Shown piece by piece: positions 34,272 to 43,160 of a stretch of DNA of 64,000 nt; positions within the stretch are counted from its first letter, which is position 1, and the number at the start of each line of letters is the position of its first letter. The stretch comes from HGM11525 sp036307445 (lineage in GTDB: Bacteria > Bacillota > Clostridia > UBA1381). The notes beneath the pieces are model-generated. The model saw only the letters and a list, made by a program, of their open reading frames with translations, ran no database searches and was not told the origin of the DNA. Where the stretch lies: NCBI GenBank assembly GCA_036307445.1, contig JAXJXP010000010.1, positions 5,683 to 69,682 of the forward strand, read 5' to 3'. Made by a program: the position numbers and the translations under genes.

Positions 34272-35921
34272 ATGAATTATCAAAAATACCGCAAACAATA
34301 CCACAAGGTCCCTATGGAAACAAGGGACTGGCCTGCTAATGAGATTACACACGCACCTGTCTGGTGCAGTGTCGATTTAAGAGACGGTAATCAGGCACTT
34401 TATTCTCCTATGACTATTGAGGAAAAGCTGGAATTCTTTAGCTTTCTGGTAAAGCTCGGAATTAAGGAAATTGAGGTTGGTTTTCCTGCGGCAAGCGGAA
34501 CGGAATTTGAGTTTGTACGCCGCCTGATCGATGAAAATTTAATCCCGGATGATGTAACCATTCAGGTACTTACGCAGGCGAGAGAGCATATCATAAAGAG
34601 AACAATCGAGGCTTTGCAGGGTGCAAAAAATGCGATTGTACATATCTATAACTCTACATCAACCTTGCAGAGAAAGGTTGTTTTCCGCAAGGATAAGGAG
34701 GAAATCAAGCAGCTTGCAATAGAGGGAGCTAAGTTGGTTGTTGATTTGGTAGATAAGAGCCTTGACGGAAATATCCGTTATGAGTATTCGCCCGAAAGCT
34801 TTACCTGTACCGAGCCTGATTATGCGGTCGAGGTTTGTAATGCTGTTTTGGATGTATTTAAGCCTACTAAGGAAAGAAAGGCTATTATCAATCTTCCGTC
34901 AACTATCGAGGTTGCAACAGCCAATGTATATGCCGACCAGATTGAGTATGTCCATAAGAGATTAAAATACCGTGATGCCGTTGAAATCAGCGTACATGCA
35001 CATAACGACAGAGGTACAGGTGTTGCATCAACCGAGCTTGCACTTTTGGCTGGTGCAGACAGAGTTGAGGGCACACTCTTCGGTAACGGTGAGCGTACAG
35101 GTAACGCAGACATTATAATGATTGCGCTTAATATGTTCTGCCAGGGTATTGACCCCGAGCTTAATATTGACAACATTGACGAGATTATAGAGAAGTTTGA
35201 AAAGTTTAACAAAATCCCTATCAGTCCCAGACATCCATACGCGGGCGAAATGGCATACGTTGCTTTCTCAGGTTCGCATCAGGACGCAATTAAAAAGGCA
35301 ATGGCGGCATATGAGGAGGCAGGGGAGAAGATATGGGAAAACCCGTACCTCACCATTGACCCCACCGATATCGGTAGAAAATACGAGCCGATTGTTATTA
35401 ACTCACAGTCGGGCAAGGGCGGTGTAAGCTATGTTATGGAGAAGAAGTTCGGCTATACAATTCCGCCTATGATGGTTGCCGAGTTCTCAAAGCATATAAC
35501 TGAGCTTTCGGATAAAAAACAGACCGTTCTGGAGCCTGAAGAAATTTATGCAGCATTTAAGGGCGATTACATCAACAAGTCACCTATATTCTTAAAATCC
35601 TACCACAGCGGTATTGAGGACAATATCACAACCCTTTCTGCTGAGGTTAACTATAACGGCAAGGAAAGCACAATTGACGGAACGGGCAACGGTCCTCTTG
35701 ATGCGCTCAGTAATGCGCTTTCGACTATGCTTGGAATTAAGTTCAATGTTGTGTCTTATACCCAGCACGATTTGGAGCGTAAATCATCATCAAAAGCTGT
35801 CAGCTATATCTGTATAGCAGTTGACGAGAAGAAATACTGGGGTGTCGGCGTTGATACCAATATTTCGACATCTTCCATCTATGCGCTTATAAGTGCGGTT
35901 AATAAGGCAATAGCTGAATAA
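34272..35921 (+). CDS. leuA: 2-isopropylmalate synthase
   Basis: A 549-aa enzyme that condenses acetyl-CoA with 2-oxoisovalerate, the first committed step of leucine synthesis. VWCSVDLRDGNQAL holds the metal-binding Asp and catalytic Arg; HAHNDRGTG gives the two metal histidines; GTLFGNGERTGN is a further signature. The C-terminal 130 residues form the LeuA dimer regulatory domain that binds leucine. This is the long (yeast/actinobacterial-like) class. No other leu gene follows; a terminator does. Confidence 0.95.
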   Translation: MNYQKYRKQYHKVPMETRDWPANEITHAPVWCSVDLRDGNQALYSPMTIEEKLEFFSFLVKLGIKEIEVGFPAASGTEFEFVRRLIDENLIPDDVTIQVLTQAREHIIKRTIEALQGAKNAIVHIYNSTSTLQRKVVFRKDKEEIKQLAIEGAKLVVDLVDKSLDGNIRYEYSPESFTCTEPDYAVEVCNAVLDVFKPTKERKAIINLPSTIEVATANVYADQIEYVHKRLKYRDAVEISVHAHNDRGTGVASTELALLAGADRVEGTLFGNGERTGNADIIMIALNMFCQGIDPELNIDNIDEIIEKFEKFNKIPISPRHPYAGEMAYVAFSGSHQDAIKKAMAAYEEAGEKIWENPYLTIDPTDIGRKYEPIVINSQSGKGGVSYVMEKKFGYTIPPMMVAEFSKHITELSDKKQTVLEPEEIYAAFKGDYINKSPIFLKSYHSGIEDNITTLSAEVNYNGKESTIDGTGNGPLDALSNALSTMLGIKFNVVSYTQHDLERKSSSKAVSYICIAVDEKKYWGVGVDTNISTSSIYALISAVNKAIAE

Positions 35922-35927
35922 TAAGAA

Positions 35928-35959
35928 AAATACGGTATGACCTTTGTCATACCGTATTT
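35928..35959. terminator. Bidirectional terminator between leuA and the ABC-F gene
   Basis: AAATACGGTATGAC and GTCATACCGTATTT are perfect 14-base arms around a 4-base loop, serving both converging genes. Confidence 0.88.
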
Positions 35960-35962
35960 ATG

Positions 35963-37861
35963 TTATTGCACTTTAGCTGCCAACTCTTCCCAAGCAGCAT
36001 ACGCATCTTCCAGTTCCGATTCAAGAGCGGTATTTGCATCTGAAATCTCTGCTGCCTTTAAATAATCGGTTGCGATATCCTCGCTTGCAAGAAGCTTGTT
36101 ATTCTCTTCTATCTTTTCCTCCAGCTCTGCTATTTTTGCCTCGGCTTTTCTTAGGTCGTTCTCGAGCTTTCTCTTTTCTGCCTGCAGTTGCTTTCGCATT
36201 TTGTAGTCCTCGCCGCCGCTTTTTTGCTTTTCAGTTTCCGATGCGACAGTCTTTTGCTCTGTATGCTTTTCTATAAAATAGTCATAACCGCCAGGATAGC
36301 TTGTTGTGCCGTTTTCATCCATATAAACCACTCTTGTGGCAAGACGGTTTATAAAATATCTGTCGTGGCTGACGGCTAAAATTGTGCCCTCAAACTGCGA
36401 CAGTGCATCTTCCAAAGCCTCTCTTGCATCAATGTCAAGGTGGTTTGTCGGCTCGTCGAGGATAAGGAAATTCACATCACGAAGTGCAAGCTTAGTAAGC
36501 TCGACTCTTGCTCTCTCGCCGCCGGAGAGCTTGTTTATCTCGCGAAGAACCTCTTCGCCGCGGAACAAAAATGCTGCAAGGGCATTTCTTACTTCTGTTT
36601 CGGTAAGACGTGGGAACTCGTCCCATATCTCGTCGATTATTTTTTTGTGCGGAGAAAGACTCTCTTGTAGCTGGTCGTAATATCCGGTTTTTATGTTTGC
36701 ACCATGCGTAACAGTTCCTGAGTCGGCATCTATCATATCAAGAACAATTTTAAGAAGAGTAGTTTTTCCGCAACCGTTTGCGCCAAGCAAAAACACCCTC
36801 TCGCCACGGTTTATGTGGAGATTGAAGTTCTTAAAAATCCGCTTGTCGCCAAAGCTTTTGGCAATATTTTCGCATATAAGCACGTCATCTCCGCCACCCG
36901 AAAATCCCCCAAAGCTGAAAACGGCACGTTCTGTCGCTTGGTCGGGAGTTACAAGACTGCTTCTGAGCTTATCTACAATCTTTTGCTTGCTTTCGGCGGT
37001 TTTGATGTTCTTTTCCCTGTTCCACCTGCGCTGTTGTTCGATTATGCCTTCAAGACGCTCGATTTCGTTCATTGTATTGTCAAAGCTTCTTTTCTCCGTA
37101 AGTCGCTCTATCTCTCGTTGTGCGGCAAATTCGGAATAGGGGAGATTCATAGAATGAAATCTCTTGCTTTCCAAAGAAAAGGTACGGTTTGTAACCTTAT
37201 CCAAGAAATATCGGTCGTGAGATATAATAAGAAAAGCTGTCTTTGACGCTAAAATAAAGTCTTCAAGCCAGCGGATTGAGTCGATGTCAAGATGGTTTGT
37301 CGGCTCGTCCAAAAACAAGAGGTTACAGTCGGAGAGAAGTATTTTTGCGAGTGCTACACGGGTTTTCTGCCCGCCCGAAAGGGTGGAAACACTCTTTCTA
37401 AGCTCCTCTTCAGAAAAACCAAGACCGATTAAGGTTGCCTTTATTCTGCTTTTGTAGGTGTAACCGCCTATTTCGCCGTATCGGTCGGTAAGAGTACCCT
37501 GACGTGCGATTAAAGACTCATCGCCTGCCTTACTTCCTTCTAAACGAACACGGATTACGTCAAGCTCTTCTTCGATTGCGACCTGCTCGGGAAATACCGT
37601 CAAAAGCTCGTCGGTAAGACTGTTATCCTTATCAGAGCAGGCATATTGTTCCAGATATCCTATTTTGGTATATTTATTTTTGAAAACATCGCCGCTGTCA
37701 GCGTTTTTGTTTCCCATCAGAATTTTGACCAGAGTTGACTTTCCAGCACCGTTTGCGCCGACAAAGCCGATTTTGTCCCCGCCATCTATTGAAAAGCTGA
37801 CATTTTCAAACAGCACCTCGTCAGCAAAGCTTTTGCTGACCGAATTAACACTAATTAACAC
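35963..37861 (-). CDS. ABC-F family ribosome-associated ATPase
   Basis: A 632-aa soluble protein with two ABC ATPase domains and no membrane segment. Walker A motifs are GANGAGKST and GANGCGKTT; signatures LSGGQKTRVALAKIL and LSGGERARVELTKLAL; both sites have LDEPTNHLDI. Between them (about 235-310) is the P-site tRNA interaction motif linker, and the C-terminus is a coiled coil (560-632). It is closest in layout to Uup/YdiF types; translation factor or antibiotic protection cannot be told from sequence alone. Start is GTG with a weak AAAGGA 12 bases away. Confidence 0.9.
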   Translation of the reverse strand: MLISVNSVSKSFADEVLFENVSFSIDGGDKIGFVGANGAGKSTLVKILMGNKNADSGDVFKNKYTKIGYLEQYACSDKDNSLTDELLTVFPEQVAIEEELDVIRVRLEGSKAGDESLIARQGTLTDRYGEIGGYTYKSRIKATLIGLGFSEEELRKSVSTLSGGQKTRVALAKILLSDCNLLFLDEPTNHLDIDSIRWLEDFILASKTAFLIISHDRYFLDKVTNRTFSLESKRFHSMNLPYSEFAAQREIERLTEKRSFDNTMNEIERLEGIIEQQRRWNREKNIKTAESKQKIVDKLRSSLVTPDQATERAVFSFGGFSGGGDDVLICENIAKSFGDKRIFKNFNLHINRGERVFLLGANGCGKTTLLKIVLDMIDADSGTVTHGANIKTGYYDQLQESLSPHKKIIDEIWDEFPRLTETEVRNALAAFLFRGEEVLREINKLSGGERARVELTKLALRDVNFLILDEPTNHLDIDAREALEDALSQFEGTILAVSHDRYFINRLATRVVYMDENGTTSYPGGYDYFIEKHTEQKTVASETEKQKSGGEDYKMRKQLQAEKRKLENDLRKAEAKIAELEEKIEENNKLLASEDIATDYLKAAEISDANTALESELEDAYAAWEELAAKVQ

Positions 37862-37867
37862 TTTTTG

Positions 37868-39004
37868 TTAGTTTCCTTTCATCATCGGTTCTATGTAATC
37901 GTGAAGAATTGAAAAGCCGTAGTAGAGGTCGGGACACCACTTGCCGCCAAGCTCTTCCAAAAGCTCAACACTTCCTGCCCATGGCATAGACTTGATTGAC
38001 TTGTATCTTCCGTGAGTTTCGCCGACAGGCTCTAAGCCTAAGTATGCGGTCATATGATTAAAGTGTGCACGAACGCCATCCTCCTGAGTTTCAAAGGTTT
38101 CGTGGTCCTCGGTTGCATCGCCGTTATGGCCGTATTTCTTTATTCCTGCAAAGTTGTTTTGTTCGGGAAGTACTGCACCGCCATATTTACCAAAGCCTGT
38201 CTCCTTTGCCGACTGTGCGTAGAGTATTTCGGGACGAATGGTTGTAATCTCGCCGTATTTCCAGTAATATTCAGCCGCCGCAATAAAGCTTTCTGTTGCA
38301 CCTCGTTCGGTTGCCCACGCTTGCGCCTGCTCCAATGTAACGGCGCTCTCGCCTGTCATAGATGTTCTTGACTGTATAACTCCCAGCTCTTTGGGGTCAA
38401 TTTTCATCTTGCCCTCTTTTACGGAAATTGCACGATGCAAAAATGAGCAGGCCTCCGCTCTTGTAAGATTTGCTTTCGGATTGAGCTTGCCTTCTGAACC
38501 TGACATTAAGCCTCGCTCCACGGCTACTGTTATGAGCTTTTTGTATTTGGCTGTTATCTCGTCCGTGTCGGTAAAGTTAAAGTCCAGAAGACGTGCATTT
38601 CTTTGATAACCGCCTGTCATTCCGTAGGCTAAAATCATAGTTGCACAAAATTCCTCGCGCGAAACAAGTTCGGTAGGGTTAAGCTCAGACTGCAAAACTC
38701 CGCCGAAAAGCTTGGATGCAATGGCACTTACATAACCGTAGCTCCAGCTGTCCGTTGTCAAATCTTCAAAGACGGGCTCTAAGCTGGTGTCAGGCTCAAT
38801 ACCAAAGCTATCGCAAAGCATTTTTGCCATCTGCTCACGGGTTAAGCCGTCCTCTAAGGCAAGGTCGCCGTTTCCTGTCCCACTTAAGATTTTGCGCTCG
38901 ACACAGAAGTTTACCGCCTCAGTTGCCCAGCCGTAGCTTGCACCTGCAATTGTACCGAATATCAAGGCTGTTGCCGATAATACTGATATAATTTTTTTTG
39001 TCAT
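37868..39004 (-). CDS. SLH-anchored N-acetylglucosaminidase
   Basis: A 378-aa exported wall hydrolase. After a signal peptide (about 1-24) come three SLH motifs (about 26-75, 88-135, 155-195; LNPKANLTRAEACSFL is the third). The C-terminal domain (about 225-378) is of the glucosaminidase/GH73 type, with ILYAQSAKETGFGKYGG holding the likely catalytic Glu and QNNFAGIKKYGHNG. It should be tethered at the wall and cut glycan strands. The stop lies only 6 bases before the ABC-F gene, suggesting cotranscription of two unrelated functions. Confidence 0.88.
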   Translation of the reverse strand: MTKKIISVLSATALIFGTIAGASYGWATEAVNFCVERKILSGTGNGDLALEDGLTREQMAKMLCDSFGIEPDTSLEPVFEDLTTDSWSYGYVSAIASKLFGGVLQSELNPTELVSREEFCATMILAYGMTGGYQRNARLLDFNFTDTDEITAKYKKLITVAVERGLMSGSEGKLNPKANLTRAEACSFLHRAISVKEGKMKIDPKELGVIQSRTSMTGESAVTLEQAQAWATERGATESFIAAAEYYWKYGEITTIRPEILYAQSAKETGFGKYGGAVLPEQNNFAGIKKYGHNGDATEDHETFETQEDGVRAHFNHMTAYLGLEPVGETHGRYKSIKSMPWAGSVELLEELGGKWCPDLYYGFSILHDYIEPMMKGN

Positions 39005-39038
39005 ATTGTTCTCTCCATTTTAATAGTAATACATAATA

Positions 39039-39067
39039 ATTATATAATGACAGACGTAAAAAAGCAA
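39039..39067 (-). promoter_or_regulatory. Promoter of the SLH-glucosaminidase gene
   Basis: Minus strand TTGCTT (39067-39062), 17 bases, TATAAT (39044-39039). Confidence 0.65.
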
Positions 39068-39083
39068 GTAACAGTTTCTTGAC

Positions 39084-39112
39084 AAAAAAGGACAGCGGGA
39101 AAACCGCTGTCC
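39084..39112 (-). terminator. Terminator after the radical SAM gene (minus strand)
   Basis: GGACAGCGG and CCGCTGTCC arms around a 5-base loop, followed leftward by a T-run, just after the stop at 39115. Confidence 0.88.
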
Positions 39113-39114
39113 GA

Positions 39115-40053
39115 TTACTCTTTAAATTTTGCACCCTGTACAGTGTTGCGCCTTAACATTTCCTTGTCAATTTCATTCAGGACCACAAACTTTTTAAGAC
39201 TCCATAATGGCGCTATAAGGCTGTCCTTTGCACCGTCGCCTGTAAGACGCTGAATTACCGTTTCTTTTGGCAAAAGCTCTAAGGAATCAACTATTACCTT
39301 TACATATTCCTCAAGCTCCATACACCTAAATTCGCCGTTTTCATACTGCTTAGCAATTTTAGTGCCTTTTAATATATGCAAAAGATGCAGTTTGACACAT
39401 TCGGGACGAAGAGATGCCACCTTTTTGACACTCTTTAGCATCATTTCATGCGTTTCTCCCGGAAGTCCTATAATAAGATGTACACATACATTTATACCAC
39501 GCTCTTTCAGGCGGAAATAACAGTCTTCAAATTCCTTGTAGGTGTGGCAACGGTTTATTCTGTCACCCGTTTCGTCAAAAATGCTCTGCAGTCCAAGCTC
39601 CACCAAAAGATATGTCCTCTTGCTTAATTCGGCAAGATAGTCTAAAACCTCATCAGAGATGGAGTCGGGACGTGTTGCAATTGCAAGTCCGACCACGTTC
39701 TCTTGTAAAAGAGCCTCTTCATAGAGAGCTTTAAGCTTTTCTAAAGGTGCGTATGTGTTTGTATTAGCCTGAAAATAGGGTATGTATTTGGTATTCTGCC
39801 ACTTTTTGCCCATCTTTTCGGCAACCTTGTGAAATTGATTTGTTATGCTATCGGCAGGAGAGCCGGCAAACTCGCCGCTTCCGCCTAAGCAGTAGCTGCA
39901 GCCGCCGACTCCCTTTGTGCCATCTATATTCGGGCAGGTAAAACCGCCGTTTAAAGCGATTTTTGTAACCTTGCAGCCGAACTTATTCTGCAAAAACCAA
40001 TTCCATGTGTGGTATCTCTTGTTATCAAGAGAGTAAGGAAATGGGTTATACAT
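39115..40053 (-). CDS. Radical SAM protein, TIGR01212/YhcC family
   Basis: A 312-aa radical SAM enzyme. ALNGGFTCPNIDGTKGVGGCSYC carries the three cluster cysteines in the family-specific long spacing, and PYFQANTNTYAPLEKLK, LVELGLQS and VHLIIGLPGET follow. The family is widespread and its reaction is not settled; oxygen-independent tRNA or cofactor roles have been suggested. It starts 3 bases after rubrerythrin with a poor ribosome site, so translation is probably coupled. Last gene of a four-gene leftward group. Confidence 0.87.
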   Translation of the reverse strand: MYNPFPYSLDNKRYHTWNWFLQNKFGCKVTKIALNGGFTCPNIDGTKGVGGCSYCLGGSGEFAGSPADSITNQFHKVAEKMGKKWQNTKYIPYFQANTNTYAPLEKLKALYEEALLQENVVGLAIATRPDSISDEVLDYLAELSKRTYLLVELGLQSIFDETGDRINRCHTYKEFEDCYFRLKERGINVCVHLIIGLPGETHEMMLKSVKKVASLRPECVKLHLLHILKGTKIAKQYENGEFRCMELEEYVKVIVDSLELLPKETVIQRLTGDGAKDSLIAPLWSLKKFVVLNEIDKEMLRRNTVQGAKFKE

Positions 40054-40056
40054 ATT

Positions 40057-40590
40057 TTAATAATTCTCTTCGTTAATCTTGAAATAGCTTCTGGGGTGTG
40101 CACAAACAGGACAAAGCTGGGGAGCTTCCTTGCCTGTGTGAAGATGACCGCAATTCATACATTTCCATACAACTACGCCGTCTCTTTCAAACACGATTCC
40201 CTTTTCAAGATTTTCAAGAAGCTTTGTATATCTTTCGTCGTGGTGCTTTTCAATTTTTGCAACACCCTCAAAGAGTGCGGCAATTTCCATAAAGCCTTCC
40301 TCTTTTGCGGTTTCTGCAAAGCCCTTGTACATCTCAACCCATTCGTAATGCTCGCCATCTGCTGCAGCCTTGAGGTTTTCTGATGTGTCACCGATACCGT
40401 CTAAAAGCTTGAACCAGATTTTTGCGTGCTCTTTTTCGTTTTCTGCAGTTTCGGTAAAGATTTCAGCTATCTGATTGTAGCCTTCCTTCTTTGCCTTGGA
40501 AGCATAATATGTGTACTTGTTGCGAGCCATTGACTCGCCTGCAAATGCAGCATGAAGATTGTCCCATGTTTTTGAATTTTTAAGTTCCAT
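40057..40590 (-). CDS. rbr: Rubrerythrin
   Basis: A 177-aa peroxide-reducing protein of anaerobes. The N-terminal four-helix bundle binds a diiron site (AFAGESMARNKYTYYASKA, ENEKEHAKIWF, EKHHDERY with its E..H ligands), and the C-terminal rubredoxin domain has CMNCGH and CPVCAHP for one iron. Start is ATG 40590 behind AAAGGAG; the longer frame (40608) includes that site. It indicates an oxygen-sensitive lifestyle. Confidence 0.95.
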   Translation of the reverse strand: MELKNSKTWDNLHAAFAGESMARNKYTYYASKAKKEGYNQIAEIFTETAENEKEHAKIWFKLLDGIGDTSENLKAAADGEHYEWVEMYKGFAETAKEEGFMEIAALFEGVAKIEKHHDERYTKLLENLEKGIVFERDGVVVWKCMNCGHLHTGKEAPQLCPVCAHPRSYFKINEENY

Positions 40591-40608
40591 TTTGTTTTCT
40601 CCTTTCAT

Positions 40609-40950
40609 TTATACCAGTTTTGCGCCCAAATCTCTGCCTCCAAGCAGGTGGAAATGCAGATGTCCGACCGTCTGACCGCCGTCCTTGCCGCAGTTGTTTA
40701 TGATGCGGTAGCCGTTTTCTGCAATACCAGCTTCTTTGGCAATCTTAGGAATGTGTGCAAAAATATGTGCAATGTATTTTGACTCTTCCAAACCGATTTT
40801 GTTAGCAGAAGCTATGTGAAGCTTGGGGATTATGATAATGTGGACGGGCGCCTGAGGCTCAATATCATAAAAAGCCTTAATCATATCGTCCTCGTAAACT
40901 GTTTTCGAGGGGATATCACCATTTATTATACCGCAAAAAATACAATCCAT
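40609..40950 (-). CDS. HIT-family nucleotide-binding hydrolase
   Basis: A 113-aa HIT protein. CIFCGIINGDIPS at the start provides zinc-type cysteines common in the Hint branch, and the histidine triad HLHFHLLGG is near the end, so it is of the Hint type acting on purine phosphoramidates. ATG 40950 has GGAGG; longer in-frame sequence overlaps the next gene upstream. It lies 18 bases before rubrerythrin. Confidence 0.93.
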   Translation of the reverse strand: MDCIFCGIINGDIPSKTVYEDDMIKAFYDIEPQAPVHIIIIPKLHIASANKIGLEESKYIAHIFAHIPKIAKEAGIAENGYRIINNCGKDGGQTVGHLHFHLLGGRDLGAKLV

Positions 40951-40963
40951 ACCAAAACCTCCG

Positions 40964-41806
40964 TTAAATTCCGTTGTACATACCGCTTTCAACCAGCTTT
41001 GCAATAGCAGTACGGACTGAATCTGTATCCTCTTTGTAGGTTACGCCGTACCAACGCTCATCGGTGGGGAGTACACTTACTTTTTCGCTGTATTTCTTAA
41101 TCATTGTATCAACAACAGACGGAATGTAAAATTCCTGCTTTTTTGTATCGGTTATGTTGTCAAGGAAAGCCTTGAACTGAGCTTCGATTTCGTCAAAAAT
41201 CGACGGCTTGAAGCCCCAAAGATTCATCGAAACGAAAGAGTCCATCGGGAAAGAACTGTTTTTGTCAAGAGAGGTATGCTCTGTAACACTTTTAAGAAGA
41301 CCGTCCTGAACCTCGCAGATACCTCTTGAAACAGTGCCGTTTTCGGTGAGGGTATTTCCGAGTTTATAACCCACCATAGCTGTACCGCCGCCGTTTTTAA
41401 GGTGAGTGCCGATTGTCTCAAAAGCACCTCTGCCGTAGAAATCGTCGGCGTTTATAACTGCAAAGGGAGTGGAAATCTTATCTCTTGCACAAAGTATTGC
41501 ATGACCTGTACCCCAGGGCTTTTCTCTCTCTTCAAAGGAATAGCCCTCGGGAAGTGCGTTAACCTCCTGAAAAACATAGTCAACATCGCAAAGCTTTTCT
41601 ATTCTCTTGCCTACAACCTCACGAAAATCCTTTTCAATAGCCTTTTTTATAATAAAAACCGTCTTATCAAAACCTGCGCCGACTGCATCATAAATTGAAA
41701 AATCAAGAATAATTTCGCCGTTTGGACCAACAGGAGCAAGCTGCTTTAATCCGCCAAAACGGCTGCCCATACCTGCCGCCATTACTACCAAAGAAATCTT
41801 TCCCAT
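40964..41806 (-). CDS. Nucleotidyltransferase (sugar-phosphate type)
   Basis: A 280-aa GT-A fold nucleotidyltransferase. LVVMAAGMGSRFGGLKQLAPVGPNGE is the N-terminal NTP-binding motif and AVINADDFYGR the metal-binding region. It has no left-handed helix acyltransferase domain, so it is not full GlmU. Substrate is not clear; a sugar-1-phosphate or choline-phosphate is possible. ATG 41806 has AGAGG; the 33-residue upstream extension covers the AT-rich promoter region and is rejected. Confidence 0.85.
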   Translation of the reverse strand: MGKISLVVMAAGMGSRFGGLKQLAPVGPNGEIILDFSIYDAVGAGFDKTVFIIKKAIEKDFREVVGKRIEKLCDVDYVFQEVNALPEGYSFEEREKPWGTGHAILCARDKISTPFAVINADDFYGRGAFETIGTHLKNGGGTAMVGYKLGNTLTENGTVSRGICEVQDGLLKSVTEHTSLDKNSSFPMDSFVSMNLWGFKPSIFDEIEAQFKAFLDNITDTKKQEFYIPSVVDTMIKKYSEKVSVLPTDERWYGVTYKEDTDSVRTAIAKLVESGMYNGI

Positions 41807-41836
41807 TATACCTACCTCTTTCCGCATTAGATATAT

Positions 41837-41854
41837 AAACATTATATAATGTTT
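41837..41854. promoter_or_regulatory. Perfect 18-bp palindrome over the nucleotidyltransferase promoter
   Basis: AAACATTATATAATGTTT is self-complementary and includes a TATAAT that could be the -10 box for the leftward gene; no convincing -35 is seen. It may be an operator or chance in AT-rich DNA. Confidence 0.35.
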
Positions 41855-41907
41855 TATGTTGATTTTATTTGGATAAAAGGGCAGCTCGTTTATAATATTG
41901 GGCAAAC

Positions 41908-41946
41908 AAAAAAGCAGACCTGCGATTATTTGTACAAATCTGCTTT
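41908..41946 (-). terminator. Terminator after spoVAC (minus strand)
   Basis: AAAGCAGA (41946-41939 leftward) pairs with TCTGCTTT (41918-41911), followed by T's on the minus strand; the loop is long (20 bases). Confidence 0.65.
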
Positions 41947-41957
41947 ATAAGGGAGGT

Positions 41958-42392
41958 TTACATCATAAATATATAGGAAATAAGACCGGCTACTGCTGAG
42001 GCACAAATGCCGTAGACAATAACGGGGCCTGCTATTGTAAAAAGCTTCGCACCGACACCCATAATAAGACCTTCGCTTTTTGCCTCGATTGAGCTTGAGG
42101 CAACGGCATTTGCAAAGCCTGTTATCGGAACTAACGTGCCTGCGCCTGCGTGCTTGGCAAGCTTGGGGTAGAGACCTAATCCTGTAAAAAGCATACTTAA
42201 AAATATAAGCGTTACCGACACGAGCGCTCCTGCCTCTTCCTTGCCCATTCCAAACCCCTGATAAACTTCGGAAAAAAATTCGCCCAAAGTGCATATTGCG
42301 CCACCGACTAAGAATGCCTTGATGCAGTTTTTTATTATTGGCGAGCGGGGGGCTTTTTTGTCGGAATATTCCTTGTATTTAGGTGCGTCCAT
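41958..42392 (-). CDS. spoVAC: Stage V sporulation protein AC
   Basis: A 144-aa membrane protein of the SpoVA channel that moves dipicolinic acid into and out of spores; SpoVAC acts as a mechanosensitive channel. NCIKAFLVGGAICTLGEF, GAGTLVPITGFANAVASSSIEAKSEGLIMGVGAKLF and four hydrophobic helices match the family along its length. SpoVAD and SpoVAE, its usual partners, are not here. It follows sigE after 37 bases, an uncommon place, so it may be read with sigE or from its own promoter. Confidence 0.92.
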   Translation of the reverse strand: MDAPKYKEYSDKKAPRSPIIKNCIKAFLVGGAICTLGEFFSEVYQGFGMGKEEAGALVSVTLIFLSMLFTGLGLYPKLAKHAGAGTLVPITGFANAVASSSIEAKSEGLIMGVGAKLFTIAGPVIVYGICASAVAGLISYIFMM

Positions 42393-42413
42393 ACTACATT
42401 CCTCCTTTTTCGG

Positions 42414-42443
42414 TATTATTTCCCGAAAATCAGCGGTTCATAC
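42414..42443 (-). promoter_or_regulatory. Possible sigma-F/G-type promoter for spoVAC
   Basis: On the minus strand GTATG (42443-42439), 18 bases, AATAATA (42420-42414) resembles the forespore consensus GHATR-N18-CATNMTA with one -10 mismatch. It overlaps the 3' end of sigE. The resulting leader would be only about 15 bases, which argues for caution. Confidence 0.35.
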
Positions 42444-43131
42444 GGATAAAATCCTTCTTAAGCCGTGCAATAATCCGCTTTTCAAGACGTGAAATGTAGG
42501 ATTGGGATATCCCCAGAAGGTCTGCCACCTCTTTTTGTGTTCTGTCCTTGATACCGCCCAATCCGAACCGTAGTCGCATAATCTGCTGTTCTCTTTTTGA
42601 AAGGTGAGAAATGGCATCGTGCAGAAGCTGACAGTCAACCTCGTGCTCAATATTTTTGCAGATTACATCATTATCCGTGCCCAGAATGTCCGAAAGTAAA
42701 AGCTCGTTTCCGTCCCAGTCTACGTTAAGAGGCTCGTCTATTGAGACCTCGGTGTGTCTGTTCTGATTTTTTCTCAAATACATCAGAATTTCATTTTCTA
42801 TGCACCGTGATGCATAGGTTGCAAGCTTGATATTCTTTTCGGGGCGGAAGGTGTTTATTGCCTTTATAAGTCCTATTGTGCCTATTGAGATTAAATCCTC
42901 AACATACACACCTGTATTTTCAAACTTTCGTGCTATGTAAACAACAAGCCTTAGATTATGCTCAATCAGAAGCGATTTTGAACTGTCTGAGGCTATGTCC
43001 GAAAGCAGCTCCTGCTCTTCCTCCTTTGAAAGAGGTGCAGGCAACGTGTCTGCTCCGCCTATGTATAGAAGCTCCTTGCTGTCTCCGCTTAAGAAAAAGA
43101 CTATTCTGCGGAAAAGGGCTGATAGTGTCAT
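42430..43131 (-). CDS. sigE: RNA polymerase sporulation sigma factor SigE (pro-form)
   Basis: A 233-aa sigma-70 protein. The N-terminal 25-30 residues (LFRRIVFFLSG...) form the membrane-seeking pro-sequence. Region 2 reads LIEHNLRLVVYIARKFENTGVYVEDLISIGTIGLIKAINTF and region 4 RLRFGLGGIKDRTQKEVADLLGISQSYISRLEKRI. Sigma-E drives mother-cell genes after cleavage by SpoIIGA, encoded 29 bases upstream. sigG, often next, is absent; spoVAC takes its place. Confidence 0.94.
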   Translation of the reverse strand: MTLSALFRRIVFFLSGDSKELLYIGGADTLPAPLSKEEEQELLSDIASDSSKSLLIEHNLRLVVYIARKFENTGVYVEDLISIGTIGLIKAINTFRPEKNIKLATYASRCIENEILMYLRKNQNRHTEVSIDEPLNVDWDGNELLLSDILGTDNDVICKNIEHEVDCQLLHDAISHLSKREQQIMRLRFGLGGIKDRTQKEVADLLGISQSYISRLEKRIIARLKKDFIRMNR

Positions 43132-43160
43132 TTTAATACATTCCTTTCATTGTTTTCGTT

